Origin: NZQO01 sp964639255 | GTDB lineage: Bacteria; Bacteroidota; Bacteroidia; Flavobacteriales; Flavobacteriaceae | Length of the DNA: 64,000 nucleotides | Reading direction: 5' to 3' | Assembly: GCA_964639255.1 (NCBI GenBank) | Contig: CAZXDP010000006.1 | Location: forward strand, 18,510 to 82,509 | Shown here: positions 34,418 through 42,787 of the stretch, one piece after another | How the letters are laid out: each line of letters starts with the position of its first letter | Position numbering within the stretch: the first letter of the stretch is position 1 | Translations under genes and position numbers: made by a program | The notes under the pieces: generated by a model | The model's database searches: none | What the model was told of the DNA's origin: nothing | The model's input: only the letters and a program-made list of their open reading frames with translations

Positions 34418-34951
34418 TTAGGAAACGAACCGTTCGTCGGCTTCCATCACGTGGCCGCACTTATCACAGGTTCTTAATTCCTTTGAATTATAAAAATGCT
34501 TGAAGTGTTTTAAAAAATCCTTTTCGATATCCTCTAGATCGAAATATACTTCGTAAAGCTTGTTGTTGCAATTTTCGCAAAACCAAAGGAGGCCATCTTT
34601 TGCTTGTAAGTTCTTCCGTTTTCGTTCTACCACCAAGCCTATGGAGTTTTCATACCGCACCGGACTGTGGGGTACCTTGGCAGGATGTAGGTACATATCT
34701 CCCGGACCCAATTTCATCGTTTTCTTTTCGCCACCCTCTTGAATGTGCACCTCTATCGTGCCTTCAAGTTGGTAAAAAAGCTCTTCTGTTTCATTGTAGT
34801 GGTAGTCCTTACGGGCATTGGGACCGGCGACAACCATGACTATGTAATCATCAGACTCCTTGTAGAGGTTTTTATTGCCTACGGGAGGCTTTAGGGTCTC
34901 ACGGTTGTCCTCTACCCACTGATTCAAATTAAAAGGTTCTAAAATAGCCAT
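34418..34951 (-). CDS. 3-hydroxyanthranilate 3,4-dioxygenase
   Basis: 177 residues. Opens the ring of 3-hydroxyanthranilate in the kynurenine/quinolinate route. The cupin core has DYHYNETEELFYQLEG (metal His and Glu) and KVPHSPVRYE (second His); the C-terminus carries a rubredoxin-like CENC...CDKC pair that binds a second metal in bacterial members. Length is as expected. Whether it feeds NAD synthesis or tryptophan breakdown is not shown; the ALDH gene downstream favours breakdown. Confidence 0.93.
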   Translation of the reverse strand: MAILEPFNLNQWVEDNRETLKPPVGNKNLYKESDDYIVMVVAGPNARKDYHYNETEELFYQLEGTIEVHIQEGGEKKTMKLGPGDMYLHPAKVPHSPVRYENSIGLVVERKRKNLQAKDGLLWFCENCNNKLYEVYFDLEDIEKDFLKHFKHFYNSKELRTCDKCGHVMEADERFVS

Positions 34952-35010
34952 AGCCGTACTTTTTCGTTTTTATAAAAATACGGCAAAAGCTACGAACTTA
35001 AAAGGAGGAG

Positions 35011-35514
35011 TTATTTTTTATAGAACAATTGTGTAAAGTAGTAATGACCCTTGTCGTTCTTGAGAACGCCAAAGCCCGAATGGGTATAATCTCCCTCTAT
35101 AATGGTTCGGTGGGCATCGCTGTTGAGCCAAGCGTTTACCAGTTTTTGGGCAGTGTCGTAACCAAAGGCAACATTTTCGCCCACTGTCTTGGCACCTTGT
35201 TGTCTCAACGCGCTGGAGCGTACCCCAAAATTATCGTGGCTTATCTGCTCTACATCGATCATGTACTGGGTGTGGTCTACCGCATAAGCAGAGGCGTACT
35301 GTTGGTCTTTCTTGATTTCAGAAAGGCCTAGTGAAGCCCGATGTGCATTGACCAAGTCTAAAATTTCTTGGGCCATCTGCCAATCGGTTTCATTGGCTAG
35401 GTTAAGATTGATTGTGTAATTGGTGTCTTCTGGAGCGACTCCCTCATCTTTCTGACAAGAGGTTACTAGACACATTAAGGCCATTGCCAGGAGGCTGGTT
35501 TTTAGTAGGTTCAT
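35011..35514 (-). CDS. CAP/SCP-domain lipoprotein
   Basis: 167 residues from MNLLKTSLLAMALMCLV, a lipoprotein signal ending in VTSC (Cys near 20). The CAP (cysteine-rich secretory, antigen 5, PR-1) domain follows, with the hallmark GENVAFG, a His/Asp early motif YAVDHTQYM and WLNSDAHRTIIEGDYTHSGFG near the end. The exported fold is shared with proteins of varied, often unknown activity. An in-frame ATG 36 codons upstream is rejected because it would bury the signal peptide. Confidence 0.88.
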   Translation of the reverse strand: MNLLKTSLLAMALMCLVTSCQKDEGVAPEDTNYTINLNLANETDWQMAQEILDLVNAHRASLGLSEIKKDQQYASAYAVDHTQYMIDVEQISHDNFGVRSSALRQQGAKTVGENVAFGYDTAQKLVNAWLNSDAHRTIIEGDYTHSGFGVLKNDKGHYYFTQLFYKK

Positions 35515-35719
35515 AAGCGGGGGGGCATCAAATTTGGGGCATGATGCTGATTCAAATATAGGAAAAAATCTTACAAAAAATACACTTAATCGAATTATTA
35601 ATGCATTTCGTCGATGTTTCAAATATCTATTGTAGGAATTTTAGAAAGAAAAAAGGGCGCAGACGGTAGCAAAATAGGCAGTTTTCCGTTATCTTAGTGA
35701 AATTAAAATTCAATTCAGA

Positions 35720-36802
35720 ATGACTAAAATTTTAACATTTTTTACCGGATGTTTATTAGTGCTAAGCTGCCAAAACGGTGAAAATAACGCACCAGAACCA
35801 ACCCCGAACAAGGTTGAATCTTCTAAAACAGTCAATCAAAATGGTGCTTTTGGCATCGTAATTCACGGCGGTGCCGGCACAATTCTAAAAGAAAACATGA
35901 GCGATTCGCTCGAGGCCGCCTACAAGCAAAAGCTGGAAGAGGCCATTCGCACCGGTCATGAGATATTAAAAAATGGCGGTACTGCTATGGAGGCCGTGAC
36001 CAAGACCATTAACGTTATGGAAGATTCGCCGCTCTTTAACGCAGGTAAAGGGGCCGTTTTCACGCACGAGGGCACCAATGAGCTGGACGCTTCGGTTATG
36101 GATGGCGCTACGCTTAATGCAGGTGCGGTGGCTGGCGTTACGCGTATTAAAAATCCGATAGATCTCGCATTGGCCGTTATGAACGATTCTCCCCACGTGA
36201 TGCTTTACGGCGAGGGTGCCCAGAATTTTGCACAAGAGCAAGGTTTCGAACTAGTCGACCCTTCTTATTTCTATACCGAGAACCGCTTTCGATCGCTCCA
36301 ACGCATCAAGGACCGAGAAAAAACGGAGCTGGACCACGATGCCAAGATTTCTTTTTCGGAAGATCCTTATATAAAAGATTCCAAATTTGGAACTGTGGGT
36401 TGTGCGGCTCTCGACAAGAATGGGAATTTGGCCGCGGGAACCTCTACCGGTGGCATGACCAACAAACGCTGGAACCGAATTGGCGACGCTCCCATAATCG
36501 GCGCCGGAACCTATGCGAACAACGCTACCTGCGCGGTTTCCTCAACGGGCTGGGGCGAGTACTTTATTCGCGCCATGGTAGCCTACGATATTTCGGCCTT
36601 GATGCAGTACACGGGCGCCACTTTGCAGGAGGCAGCTCAAGAGGTGATTCAGAAAAAAGTGCCCGAATTAGGTGGAGATGGGGGCATTATCGCCATCGAC
36701 AAGGAAGGGAATGTATCGATGGAATTCAACACCGCCGGGATGTACCGCGCCCATATGAATGCAGATGGCAACCTAACCATTGGTATCTATCAAGAAAATT
36801 AA
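35720..36802 (+). CDS. Isoaspartyl peptidase/L-asparaginase (Ntn hydrolase), exported
   Basis: 360 residues with a lipoprotein signal (lipobox LVLSC at about residues 13-17). The plant-type asparaginase family pattern is clear: VIHGGAGTI, NAGKGAVFTHEGTNELDASVMD, and the autocleavage site before Thr in KFGTVGCAALD, with GTSTGGMTNK and GDAPIIGAGTYA. The precursor self-cleaves to alpha and beta chains and degrades asparagine or isoaspartyl peptides, here probably in the periplasm. A -7 variant TATCTTAG lies at 35690-35697. Confidence 0.92.
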   Translation: MTKILTFFTGCLLVLSCQNGENNAPEPTPNKVESSKTVNQNGAFGIVIHGGAGTILKENMSDSLEAAYKQKLEEAIRTGHEILKNGGTAMEAVTKTINVMEDSPLFNAGKGAVFTHEGTNELDASVMDGATLNAGAVAGVTRIKNPIDLALAVMNDSPHVMLYGEGAQNFAQEQGFELVDPSYFYTENRFRSLQRIKDREKTELDHDAKISFSEDPYIKDSKFGTVGCAALDKNGNLAAGTSTGGMTNKRWNRIGDAPIIGAGTYANNATCAVSSTGWGEYFIRAMVAYDISALMQYTGATLQEAAQEVIQKKVPELGGDGGIIAIDKEGNVSMEFNTAGMYRAHMNADGNLTIGIYQEN

Positions 36803-36804
36803 TA

Positions 36805-37107
36805 GTGACGCCTCCCTATTTTGCTGTGATCTTTACGAACGAGCAGAGCGACGCACTCGATGGCTATGAAGAAATGGCCGTTGAAATGGAGCGCTTAGCA
36901 AAACTACAACCTGGATTTTTGGGAATGGATTCCGTACGTAACGGTTTGGGCATTACGGTGAGTTATTGGAAGACCGAGGCCGACATTGCCAAATGGAAAG
37001 CAGAGGTAAATCACCAACTGGCCCAAAAATTGGGTCGAGAGCGGTGGTATTCAAACTATACTATTCGTATTTGCGAAGTAAAGCGCGATTATTCTTTTGA
37101 ACGCTAG
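36805..37107 (+). CDS. Antibiotic biosynthesis monooxygenase (ABM) family protein, GTG start
   Basis: 100 residues starting at GTG 36805: MTPPYFAVIFTNEQ, with the ABM dimeric alpha-beta barrel pattern GYEEMAVEMERLAKLQPGFL, GITVSYWKTEADIAKWKAE and a basic C-terminal RICEVKRDY. Members are small heme- or quinone-related oxygenases or of unknown role. No ATG begins in frame near here. It lies 2 nt after the asparaginase stop; the reading frame continues back into that gene but only the part after 36805 makes sense. Confidence 0.78.
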   Translation: MTPPYFAVIFTNEQSDALDGYEEMAVEMERLAKLQPGFLGMDSVRNGLGITVSYWKTEADIAKWKAEVNHQLAQKLGRERWYSNYTIRICEVKRDYSFER

Positions 37108-37108
37108 C

Positions 37109-37633
37109 CTAGCGCAAGGGATAGCCTTTGGCCGCCCACCAAGGATGCACTTCTATCTCTAACCTGCCTGCACGAACCATAGGGTCTAGGCTTGCCAGAC
37201 TGTCTGCCATTTTTTGCGTAGGTACGTTATAGATGGTGATGCCCCGAATGTCCCCATCATCACCAAACGGACCCGAGATATCGGCATAGCCCAGTTTGTA
37301 CATGCGACCAAGATGCTCTAAATGTAGTTTCTGGAGGGAATCAGATTCCGCCTTGTTCTGTGAGCGGTTCTTTCCTTTTTTCAGGAATACCATAAAATAT
37401 TGCTGCATTAAAATGGTATCGCCTGTTTCGGTATCTACGTAGTCAAATATTTGATACCCTTTTTCGATTAGTTCTTGCTTTTGACGAGTGGCCGATTTCT
37501 CCCACAATTCATCTGTTACCACAGCAGGGTCATCGGCATCAGAAGTTGATTCGTTAGAATTTCCGGGGGAATTTCCATCGCAGGCGAGAAACAAACTCGT
37601 CGCCATAACTAAAAAGATAAATTTAGTTCGCAT
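37109..37633 (-). CDS. YCII-domain lipoprotein
   Basis: 174 residues: lipoprotein signal with LFLAC (about 15-19), a disordered acidic spacer (NSNESTSDADDP) and a YCII-like ferredoxin-fold domain, with QQYFMVFLKKG, HLEHLGRMYKLGYADISGPFGDDGD and MADSLASLDPMVRAGRLEIEVHPWW. YCII domains are poorly characterised; the membrane anchoring is unusual. It converges with the ABM gene and overlaps the CYTH gene's stop by 11 nt. Confidence 0.8.
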   Translation of the reverse strand: MRTKFIFLVMATSLFLACDGNSPGNSNESTSDADDPAVVTDELWEKSATRQKQELIEKGYQIFDYVDTETGDTILMQQYFMVFLKKGKNRSQNKAESDSLQKLHLEHLGRMYKLGYADISGPFGDDGDIRGITIYNVPTQKMADSLASLDPMVRAGRLEIEVHPWWAAKGYPLR

Positions 37634-38102
37634 CTTTCCAATTTTTAAAAGGGTTCTTACTTAATTGCGAATTATAATAGCGTTGCTGTCCCGTTATTTC
37701 TTCTCCTAGCCAAGCCGGCTTCTCAAATAGCTCGTTTTCTTGTCTCAGCTCAATTTCCGCCACCACCAAACCGGCATTCTCTCCCTCAAATTCGTCCACC
37801 TCGAACGTATGCCGTCCGCATTTTACCTCGTAGCGCGTTTTGGTAAGGGCGCCGGGTTCGCAAAGTTGCAATAAATCTGTGGCTTCCTGAAGGGTAATTT
37901 GTTTTTCCCACTCAAAGCGCGTGGTGCCAGTTTTATTTCCCAAACCCTTCACGGTAATGAATCCGTCATTTCCCTGAATGCGAATGCGTACCGTACGTTC
38001 GGGATGGGTGTTCAAAAAGCCTTGTACGATTTTCTTTGACGCAAAGGCTTCCAACTTATAGGCATTGGAGCGGACCAAAAATTTTCGTTCAATTTCAACC
38101 AT
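37623..38102 (-). CDS. CYTH-domain triphosphatase-like protein
   Basis: 159 residues filling one CYTH domain. The signature ExExK is at the very start (VEIERKFLV), followed by IRIQGNDGFITVKG, the RYEVKCGRHTFEVDEFEGENAGLVVAEIE tunnel strands and a C-terminal helix. Family members hydrolyse inorganic triphosphate or act as adenylate cyclases; inorganic triphosphatase is likelier for a single-domain form. It overlaps the lipoprotein gene, which is downstream on the same strand. Confidence 0.88.
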   Translation of the reverse strand: MVEIERKFLVRSNAYKLEAFASKKIVQGFLNTHPERTVRIRIQGNDGFITVKGLGNKTGTTRFEWEKQITLQEATDLLQLCEPGALTKTRYEVKCGRHTFEVDEFEGENAGLVVAEIELRQENELFEKPAWLGEEITGQQRYYNSQLSKNPFKNWKDAN

Positions 38103-38150
38103 ACCGAAGCAATTGCCTGGTAAAGCTACTAACTTTTCAGGTAAGAGTTA

Positions 38151-38804
38151 TTATCTGGCCGCTGCGATTGTTTTTATTTCATCGGAAGAGATGCGGCCCG
38201 AGGCGGGTTTACTCTCTGAAAGCACCAGCATTGCCTTGGCGATGGTCTCGGGGTGGATCATTTCATACCGCTTCGGAATTAAAAACTTGAAGGCGCGTGC
38301 AACTAGTTGCGCCAAATGTTCGCCGGTGCGCTTTTCCGAGCGGTTACCTCCCATGAGCGATGGCTGTAATACATACGTATATGGAATTTGAAGCGCCAGC
38401 ACATCGCGCTCCATTTCACCTTTCACCTTATTGTAGAAGATACGGCTATCGGGATTGGCCCCCATAGCCGAAACCACCGCAAACGTGTCGATACCGTTCT
38501 TCTTTGCCAAGCGTGCCGCTGATACTGGAATACCGTAATCAATTCGCTTATACATTTCTTGGTCGGGTGTTTTGGCCTTGGTAGTACCTACGGTACAAAA
38601 AACCGCATCCCCTTTAAATAATTCCCCATAATTTTCCAATTGGAATAAATCGATGAGATGCTCTTCAATTTTTGGGTGGTTCACCTGGGGCGAGCGTCGT
38701 GAGAAGAGAACCACCTTAATTATTGTGTCATCCTGTAGCAACAAGTTGAGCAGATGACCTCCCACGAGACCTGTAGCACCTAGGAGAATGACCGTTTTTT
38801 TCAT
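38151..38804 (-). CDS. NAD(P)-binding Rossmann protein (HTATIP2/YwnB-like)
   Basis: 217 residues from MKKTVILLGATGLVGGHL, whose GATGLVG motif binds the cofactor; then FCTVGTTKAKTPDQEMYKRIDYGI and AVSAMGANPDSRIFYNKVKGEMERDV, typical of atypical SDR proteins of the HTATIP2 group. The reaction is not known. An in-frame start 50 codons upstream is rejected: the preceding region belongs to the divergent dinB promoter and start. Confidence 0.88.
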   Translation of the reverse strand: MKKTVILLGATGLVGGHLLNLLLQDDTIIKVVLFSRRSPQVNHPKIEEHLIDLFQLENYGELFKGDAVFCTVGTTKAKTPDQEMYKRIDYGIPVSAARLAKKNGIDTFAVVSAMGANPDSRIFYNKVKGEMERDVLALQIPYTYVLQPSLMGGNRSEKRTGEHLAQLVARAFKFLIPKRYEMIHPETIAKAMLVLSESKPASGRISSDEIKTIAAAR

Positions 38805-38855
38805 AGCAAAAATTTTAAAATAGGACGAGGATGGCTGTTTGCCTTTTAAAGGTAC

Positions 38856-38863
38856 TAATTTTG
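38856..38863 (+). promoter_or_regulatory. -7 promoter box of dinB
   Basis: TAATTTTG matches TAnnTTTG. It ends 4 bp before an ATG at 38868, so that ATG would be at the transcript start; the ATG at 38880 fits better. Confidence 0.5.
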
Positions 38864-38879
38864 TAGCATGCAGGAACCA

Positions 38880-39968
38880 ATGGCACCCCGTAAAATCATC
38901 CACGTAGATATGGATGCCTTCTATGCTTCGGTAGAGCAGCTGGACCACCCCCACCTTCGGGGTAAGCCCATTGCTGTGGGTGGGAGCAGCGCCCGAGGAG
39001 TCGTCGCGGCTGCAAGCTATGAGGCACGAAAGTTTGGCGTGCGCTCGGCCATGAGCGGTACGTTGGCCCGCAAGCTCTGTCCGGACCTGATTTTTGTGAA
39101 GACCCGGTTTGACCGCTACCGAGAGGTTTCGGCCAAAATACGAGCCATTTTTTTTGAATATACCGATCTTGTGGAACCACTCTCGCTAGACGAGGCTTAT
39201 CTGGATGTAACAGAGAACAAGAAGGGCAATCCCAGCGCCAGTCTAATCGCTATGGAAATACGTGAAAAGATAAAGGCAGAAACCGGTCTCAATGCATCGG
39301 CAGGAATAAGCGTCAACAAGTTCGTGGCCAAAGTGGCCAGTGATGTTAACAAGCCCAACGGACAAAAAACCATTCCGCCCGAAGCGGTACTCGAATTTTT
39401 GGAGCAGTTGGACATCAAGAAATTTTATGGCGTGGGGAAGGTCACGAAGGAAAAAATGTACCGCCATGGCATCTTTACAGGAGCAGATCTAAAAAAGAAA
39501 CCGCTTGCCTATCTAGAAGAACATTTTGGAAAGAGCGGTTCTTATTACTACAATATTGTGCGGGGCATTCATAACAGCCCTGTAAAGCCCGAGCGTACTC
39601 GAAAATCGCTCGCCGCTGAACGCACGTTCTCCGAGAACATTTCCTCCGAGATATTTATGGTCGAGCGTTTGGCAGACATAGCCGCAGAGGTAGAGCGGCG
39701 CTTACAAAAAAACAAACTTGCAGGCCGAACCATTACCCTAAAGATAAAATATAGCGATTTTACCATACAAACGCGCAGCAAGACCCTTTCTGTTTACGTT
39801 TCCCAAAAAGAGTTGCTGTTAGAGCACGTTAAAGATTTGTTATTTCAAGAAGGAATGAAAGATTCGGTACGTTTGTTGGGAATTTCTTTATCAAACCTTA
39901 ATAACGAAAAGAAAGGTGCTTCCTCTTCAGAAGAAAGCATTGACGTTCAACTTAAATTTCTGTTCTAA
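38880..39968 (+). CDS. dinB: DNA polymerase IV
   Basis: 362 residues. Y-family translesion polymerase. Palm motifs are HVDMDAFYASVEQ near the start and SLDEAYLDVTEN (carboxylate pair), followed by NASAGISVNKFVAKVASDVNKPNG and a little-finger domain; the C-terminus lacks a clear beta-clamp peptide. The start MAPRKIIHVDMD aligns with known members; an ATG 4 codons upstream lies too close to the -7 box. No LexA-like box was recognised. Confidence 0.95.
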   Translation: MAPRKIIHVDMDAFYASVEQLDHPHLRGKPIAVGGSSARGVVAAASYEARKFGVRSAMSGTLARKLCPDLIFVKTRFDRYREVSAKIRAIFFEYTDLVEPLSLDEAYLDVTENKKGNPSASLIAMEIREKIKAETGLNASAGISVNKFVAKVASDVNKPNGQKTIPPEAVLEFLEQLDIKKFYGVGKVTKEKMYRHGIFTGADLKKKPLAYLEEHFGKSGSYYYNIVRGIHNSPVKPERTRKSLAAERTFSENISSEIFMVERLADIAAEVERRLQKNKLAGRTITLKIKYSDFTIQTRSKTLSVYVSQKELLLEHVKDLLFQEGMKDSVRLLGISLSNLNNEKKGASSSEESIDVQLKFLF

Positions 39969-40025
39969 CTATATGCAGCATCGCTACTTTTTCAGTATTT
40001 TATTAATCTAAAAACCTTCACGATC

Positions 40026-40790
40026 ATGAAATTAGTAGCCCAATGCACCGTCTTCCTTTTTATGGCCCTTGGCCTTGTAGCCTGTAAAGACAAAGAAACC
40101 CAAACGCACATTCCAGATGAGGATTTTGCGCTAACACAGCCTGAAACCGAAATTGCTCCCGACTTTCTATACGTAAGTGCACCCAGCGGACTCACCCTCC
40201 GGGAACACAACAATGTGAATAGCGAAAAATTGGCCGTGATGCCCTATGGTACAAAAGTAAAGGTTGTGACGCCAGAAACCCGCGAAACCATGACTGTTGG
40301 AGGTATTAAGGGGGGAATGCATGAGGTGGAATTCAACCATAAAACAGGATATGCCTTCAACGGATACCTTTCTCGTTTTTTTCCTCCGGAAGAAGATATG
40401 AAACCAAAGGCATACGCCGATGCGCTCAAGGAACAGTACCCGAAGGTTAGCTATTCTGAAACTACCGGCGGCACCGCCAGCAATCCTTCAAACACCATGG
40501 TACTCTCCCTCCCTACAAGCCGTTGGCACGAAGCCTTTTTTATCGCTACGGAACTTTACAATATTCCGAAAAATTTCGCCTTCCCCGATCCCAAGGGAAG
40601 TCCAACCGAAACGGTACAGGATACTAAAAAACCAAATAAGGTACAACGAAGCGAACTCATTGTTACCCGAAACGACGACCAATTGTCGAAAGTAGAATAT
40701 TATTACGCCACCGAAGGTTATGGATATACTGTTACCATTACCCAAGAAAATGGCGCGATGGTATTGAAACGCACCGAAACAGCACAGTAG
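40026..40790 (+). CDS. SH3-domain lipoprotein
   Basis: 254 residues: lipoprotein signal ending LVAC (about 17-20), then a bacterial SH3 domain (about 48-115: YVSAPSGLTLREHNN, VKVVTPETRE, HKTGYAFNGYLSRF), and a C-terminal domain with RWHEAFFIATELYNIP and alternating strands VEYYYATEGYGYTVTI, of no known family. It is exported and probably binds cell-wall components. A strong terminator follows. Confidence 0.78.
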   Translation: MKLVAQCTVFLFMALGLVACKDKETQTHIPDEDFALTQPETEIAPDFLYVSAPSGLTLREHNNVNSEKLAVMPYGTKVKVVTPETRETMTVGGIKGGMHEVEFNHKTGYAFNGYLSRFFPPEEDMKPKAYADALKEQYPKVSYSETTGGTASNPSNTMVLSLPTSRWHEAFFIATELYNIPKNFAFPDPKGSPTETVQDTKKPNKVQRSELIVTRNDDQLSKVEYYYATEGYGYTVTITQENGAMVLKRTETAQ

Positions 40791-40797
40791 TGCAAAG

Positions 40798-40827
40798 AGC
40801 CCTCGAAGTATTTCGAGGGCTTTTTTT
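40798..40827. terminator. Bidirectional intrinsic terminator
   Basis: GAGCCCTCGAA and TTTCGAGGGCT form a stem with a GTA-centred loop and a run of seven T on the plus side. It overlaps the 3' edge of the convergent T9SS-cargo gene. Confidence 0.85.
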
Positions 40828-42721
40828 ACTTCTTGATAATCTTTTTGGAAACGCTGCCCGCCGAGGTCTCTATCGAAACGAGATACATCCCTTGAGGAAT
40901 AGTTGACATGGGTAACTTTAATAGATTGGTACGATCCATAATCGTATTGCTAACTATACGTCTGCCATCGATGGAAAAAAGTTCCACGCTTTCAATAGCC
41001 ACATGCGAAGGCACACTAATATGCAGCCACTCCAGCACGGGATTAGGGTATAGCAGCAGGGCCTCTTCCAAGGTAGGCGAAGCGGTACCCAGTACAATCG
41101 AATCGGTTGTTAATACCACTTCAGTATCGTTTCTACACGTAACTAAAAAGGTGTAGGCAAAACCCCCAAATGTTGCGGTAACGGAAGCCGGTACATTGCA
41201 ATTGGTAATGGTCCCCGTTGTACTTGCAATGATAAATTCATCGTTTACAGAGGGCGCGAAATTCAAAATGGGCCGAACGGTACCTTGAAAATCGGCATCT
41301 CCTATAATTTCCAATAGATCATATTCTGTGCCCTGCACTAAACCGTCGAGCTCCACCTCTAGAACCGCTTGCGACTCACTATCGAATGTGCCGTTGTACG
41401 TTAGGATACCTGGAGAATTTCCCGGCGCAAAGGTGCCATTATTTGTAAGCGGCGTATTTGCCGTAATTGTTAGGGTTCCCGCTCCAGAAACGATGCCCTC
41501 GGTAAGGTTTTCAAAACCCAGTGATGAGTTGACTGAAAGAATACCGCTTTCTATTTGCAGCAATCCATTGTTCTGAAACAATACTGAACTAACCGTATTT
41601 GTACCGGTTGCCATTTTAAAAATAGCACCTTCATTAATAACAGTGCGTGTCGTTGCGGTACCCGAAGTACTGAAGCCGCCACCAGTTTGGACTTGTATCG
41701 TACCAGAGGGAGCGTTTAAGAAGACGCCATTCACTACCTGAAGGACCGCAGCAAGCGTTAGGTCGGTTTCATTTCTTAAGGTCGTATTTCCCACTATACC
41801 GTCGTTGGCACTTTCTATCTCAAAATCGGATAGGATGGTAAGTGTTCCTCCGCCCAGTAAGTTGTTGTCTTTCCAATACACTTTTTCATTGCCGCCGAAA
41901 TCAAAACTCGCCTCGTTAGAAACACTCACATTGCCAAACCAGTTCAACGGCCCGTTCAAGGTTCCCGTTAAATTACCTTCCAAAGCTGTAGTACCGCCAA
42001 TCCACCGCATTTCTGCTCCAGACGCGACATTGTACTCGCCATCCTCCAACTTTGAATTTGGGTCGTTGAGAATACAGACTCCTGAATTCACGTTAACGGT
42101 ACCATCTTCATTTTCAAAGCTCACCAATAAATTTAGGGTGCCTGTAATATTTAGGGTGCCAAGATTGCGAAGCACCCCTACATTGGTAGTACTATTGATG
42201 TTCTGTGCGCTAGCGGCACTTGTTACGGTTCCATTGGTGCCATTAACGAATAGGCCTTCAATGAGAAAATCGCCAGATCCCGGAGCGAGCTCGTAACTGC
42301 CGTTGTTCTGGAGAGATCCAGTTTGGTCAATAATCTTGGCGGTTACCGTAGCGTGTTCTATGGTGCCATTATTGGTGAGCACCCCTGGACCAGAGAGGGT
42401 TCCCGCATTCCAATTTACAGTAGCTCCAGTACCTACGGAGGACGCTTCGTCTATGCCCCAGTGGCCCAAAACGGTCAAGACCGCATTTCCTTGCATGGTA
42501 ATTGATTTGACCCGAAGGGTTTGGGTAAGCCCGAAAATTTCGGAACTGGAACCATTGGGTAAAATAACATCGTTAGAAGGTCCTGGAACCACTCCGGTAT
42601 CCCAATTGGCAGGGGTTCGCCACCGGTTATCGCCGCCTCCACCTATAAATGTCGCTGTTTGTGCTTCGCAAAGCAATCCTACCAACAATAGGATACTGCT
42701 TAAAAAGATAGTTCTTCTCAT
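40826..42721 (-). CDS. Secreted protein with C-terminal T9SS type A sorting domain
   Basis: 631 residues: signal peptide (MRRTIFLSSILLLVGLL..EAQ), an N-terminal ANWDTGVVPGPSNDVILPNG stretch common in such cargo, then many strands with repeated L.NNGT-like turns forming a long beta-helix-like body (about 50-520), and a C-terminal sorting domain (about 555-631: LYPNPVLEWLHISVP, SIDGRRI, GMYLVSIET, SVSKKIIKK). It would cross the outer membrane by type IX secretion; the function of the body is unknown. Start chosen at the ATG before the signal peptide. Confidence 0.88.
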   Translation of the reverse strand: MRRTIFLSSILLLVGLLCEAQTATFIGGGGDNRWRTPANWDTGVVPGPSNDVILPNGSSSEIFGLTQTLRVKSITMQGNAVLTVLGHWGIDEASSVGTGATVNWNAGTLSGPGVLTNNGTIEHATVTAKIIDQTGSLQNNGSYELAPGSGDFLIEGLFVNGTNGTVTSAASAQNINSTTNVGVLRNLGTLNITGTLNLLVSFENEDGTVNVNSGVCILNDPNSKLEDGEYNVASGAEMRWIGGTTALEGNLTGTLNGPLNWFGNVSVSNEASFDFGGNEKVYWKDNNLLGGGTLTILSDFEIESANDGIVGNTTLRNETDLTLAAVLQVVNGVFLNAPSGTIQVQTGGGFSTSGTATTRTVINEGAIFKMATGTNTVSSVLFQNNGLLQIESGILSVNSSLGFENLTEGIVSGAGTLTITANTPLTNNGTFAPGNSPGILTYNGTFDSESQAVLEVELDGLVQGTEYDLLEIIGDADFQGTVRPILNFAPSVNDEFIIASTTGTITNCNVPASVTATFGGFAYTFLVTCRNDTEVVLTTDSIVLGTASPTLEEALLLYPNPVLEWLHISVPSHVAIESVELFSIDGRRIVSNTIMDRTNLLKLPMSTIPQGMYLVSIETSAGSVSKKIIKK

Positions 42722-42787
42722 AATGGTATGTTTGATGATCAACTACCATTACATCGGGAAACTCTCAAAATGTAAGCAAGGTTGCTA

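Noticed and set aside
36400..36804. Long upstream extension of the ABM-family gene
   Set aside because: It runs through the asparaginase coding sequence in another frame; only the part from GTG 36805 matches the family.
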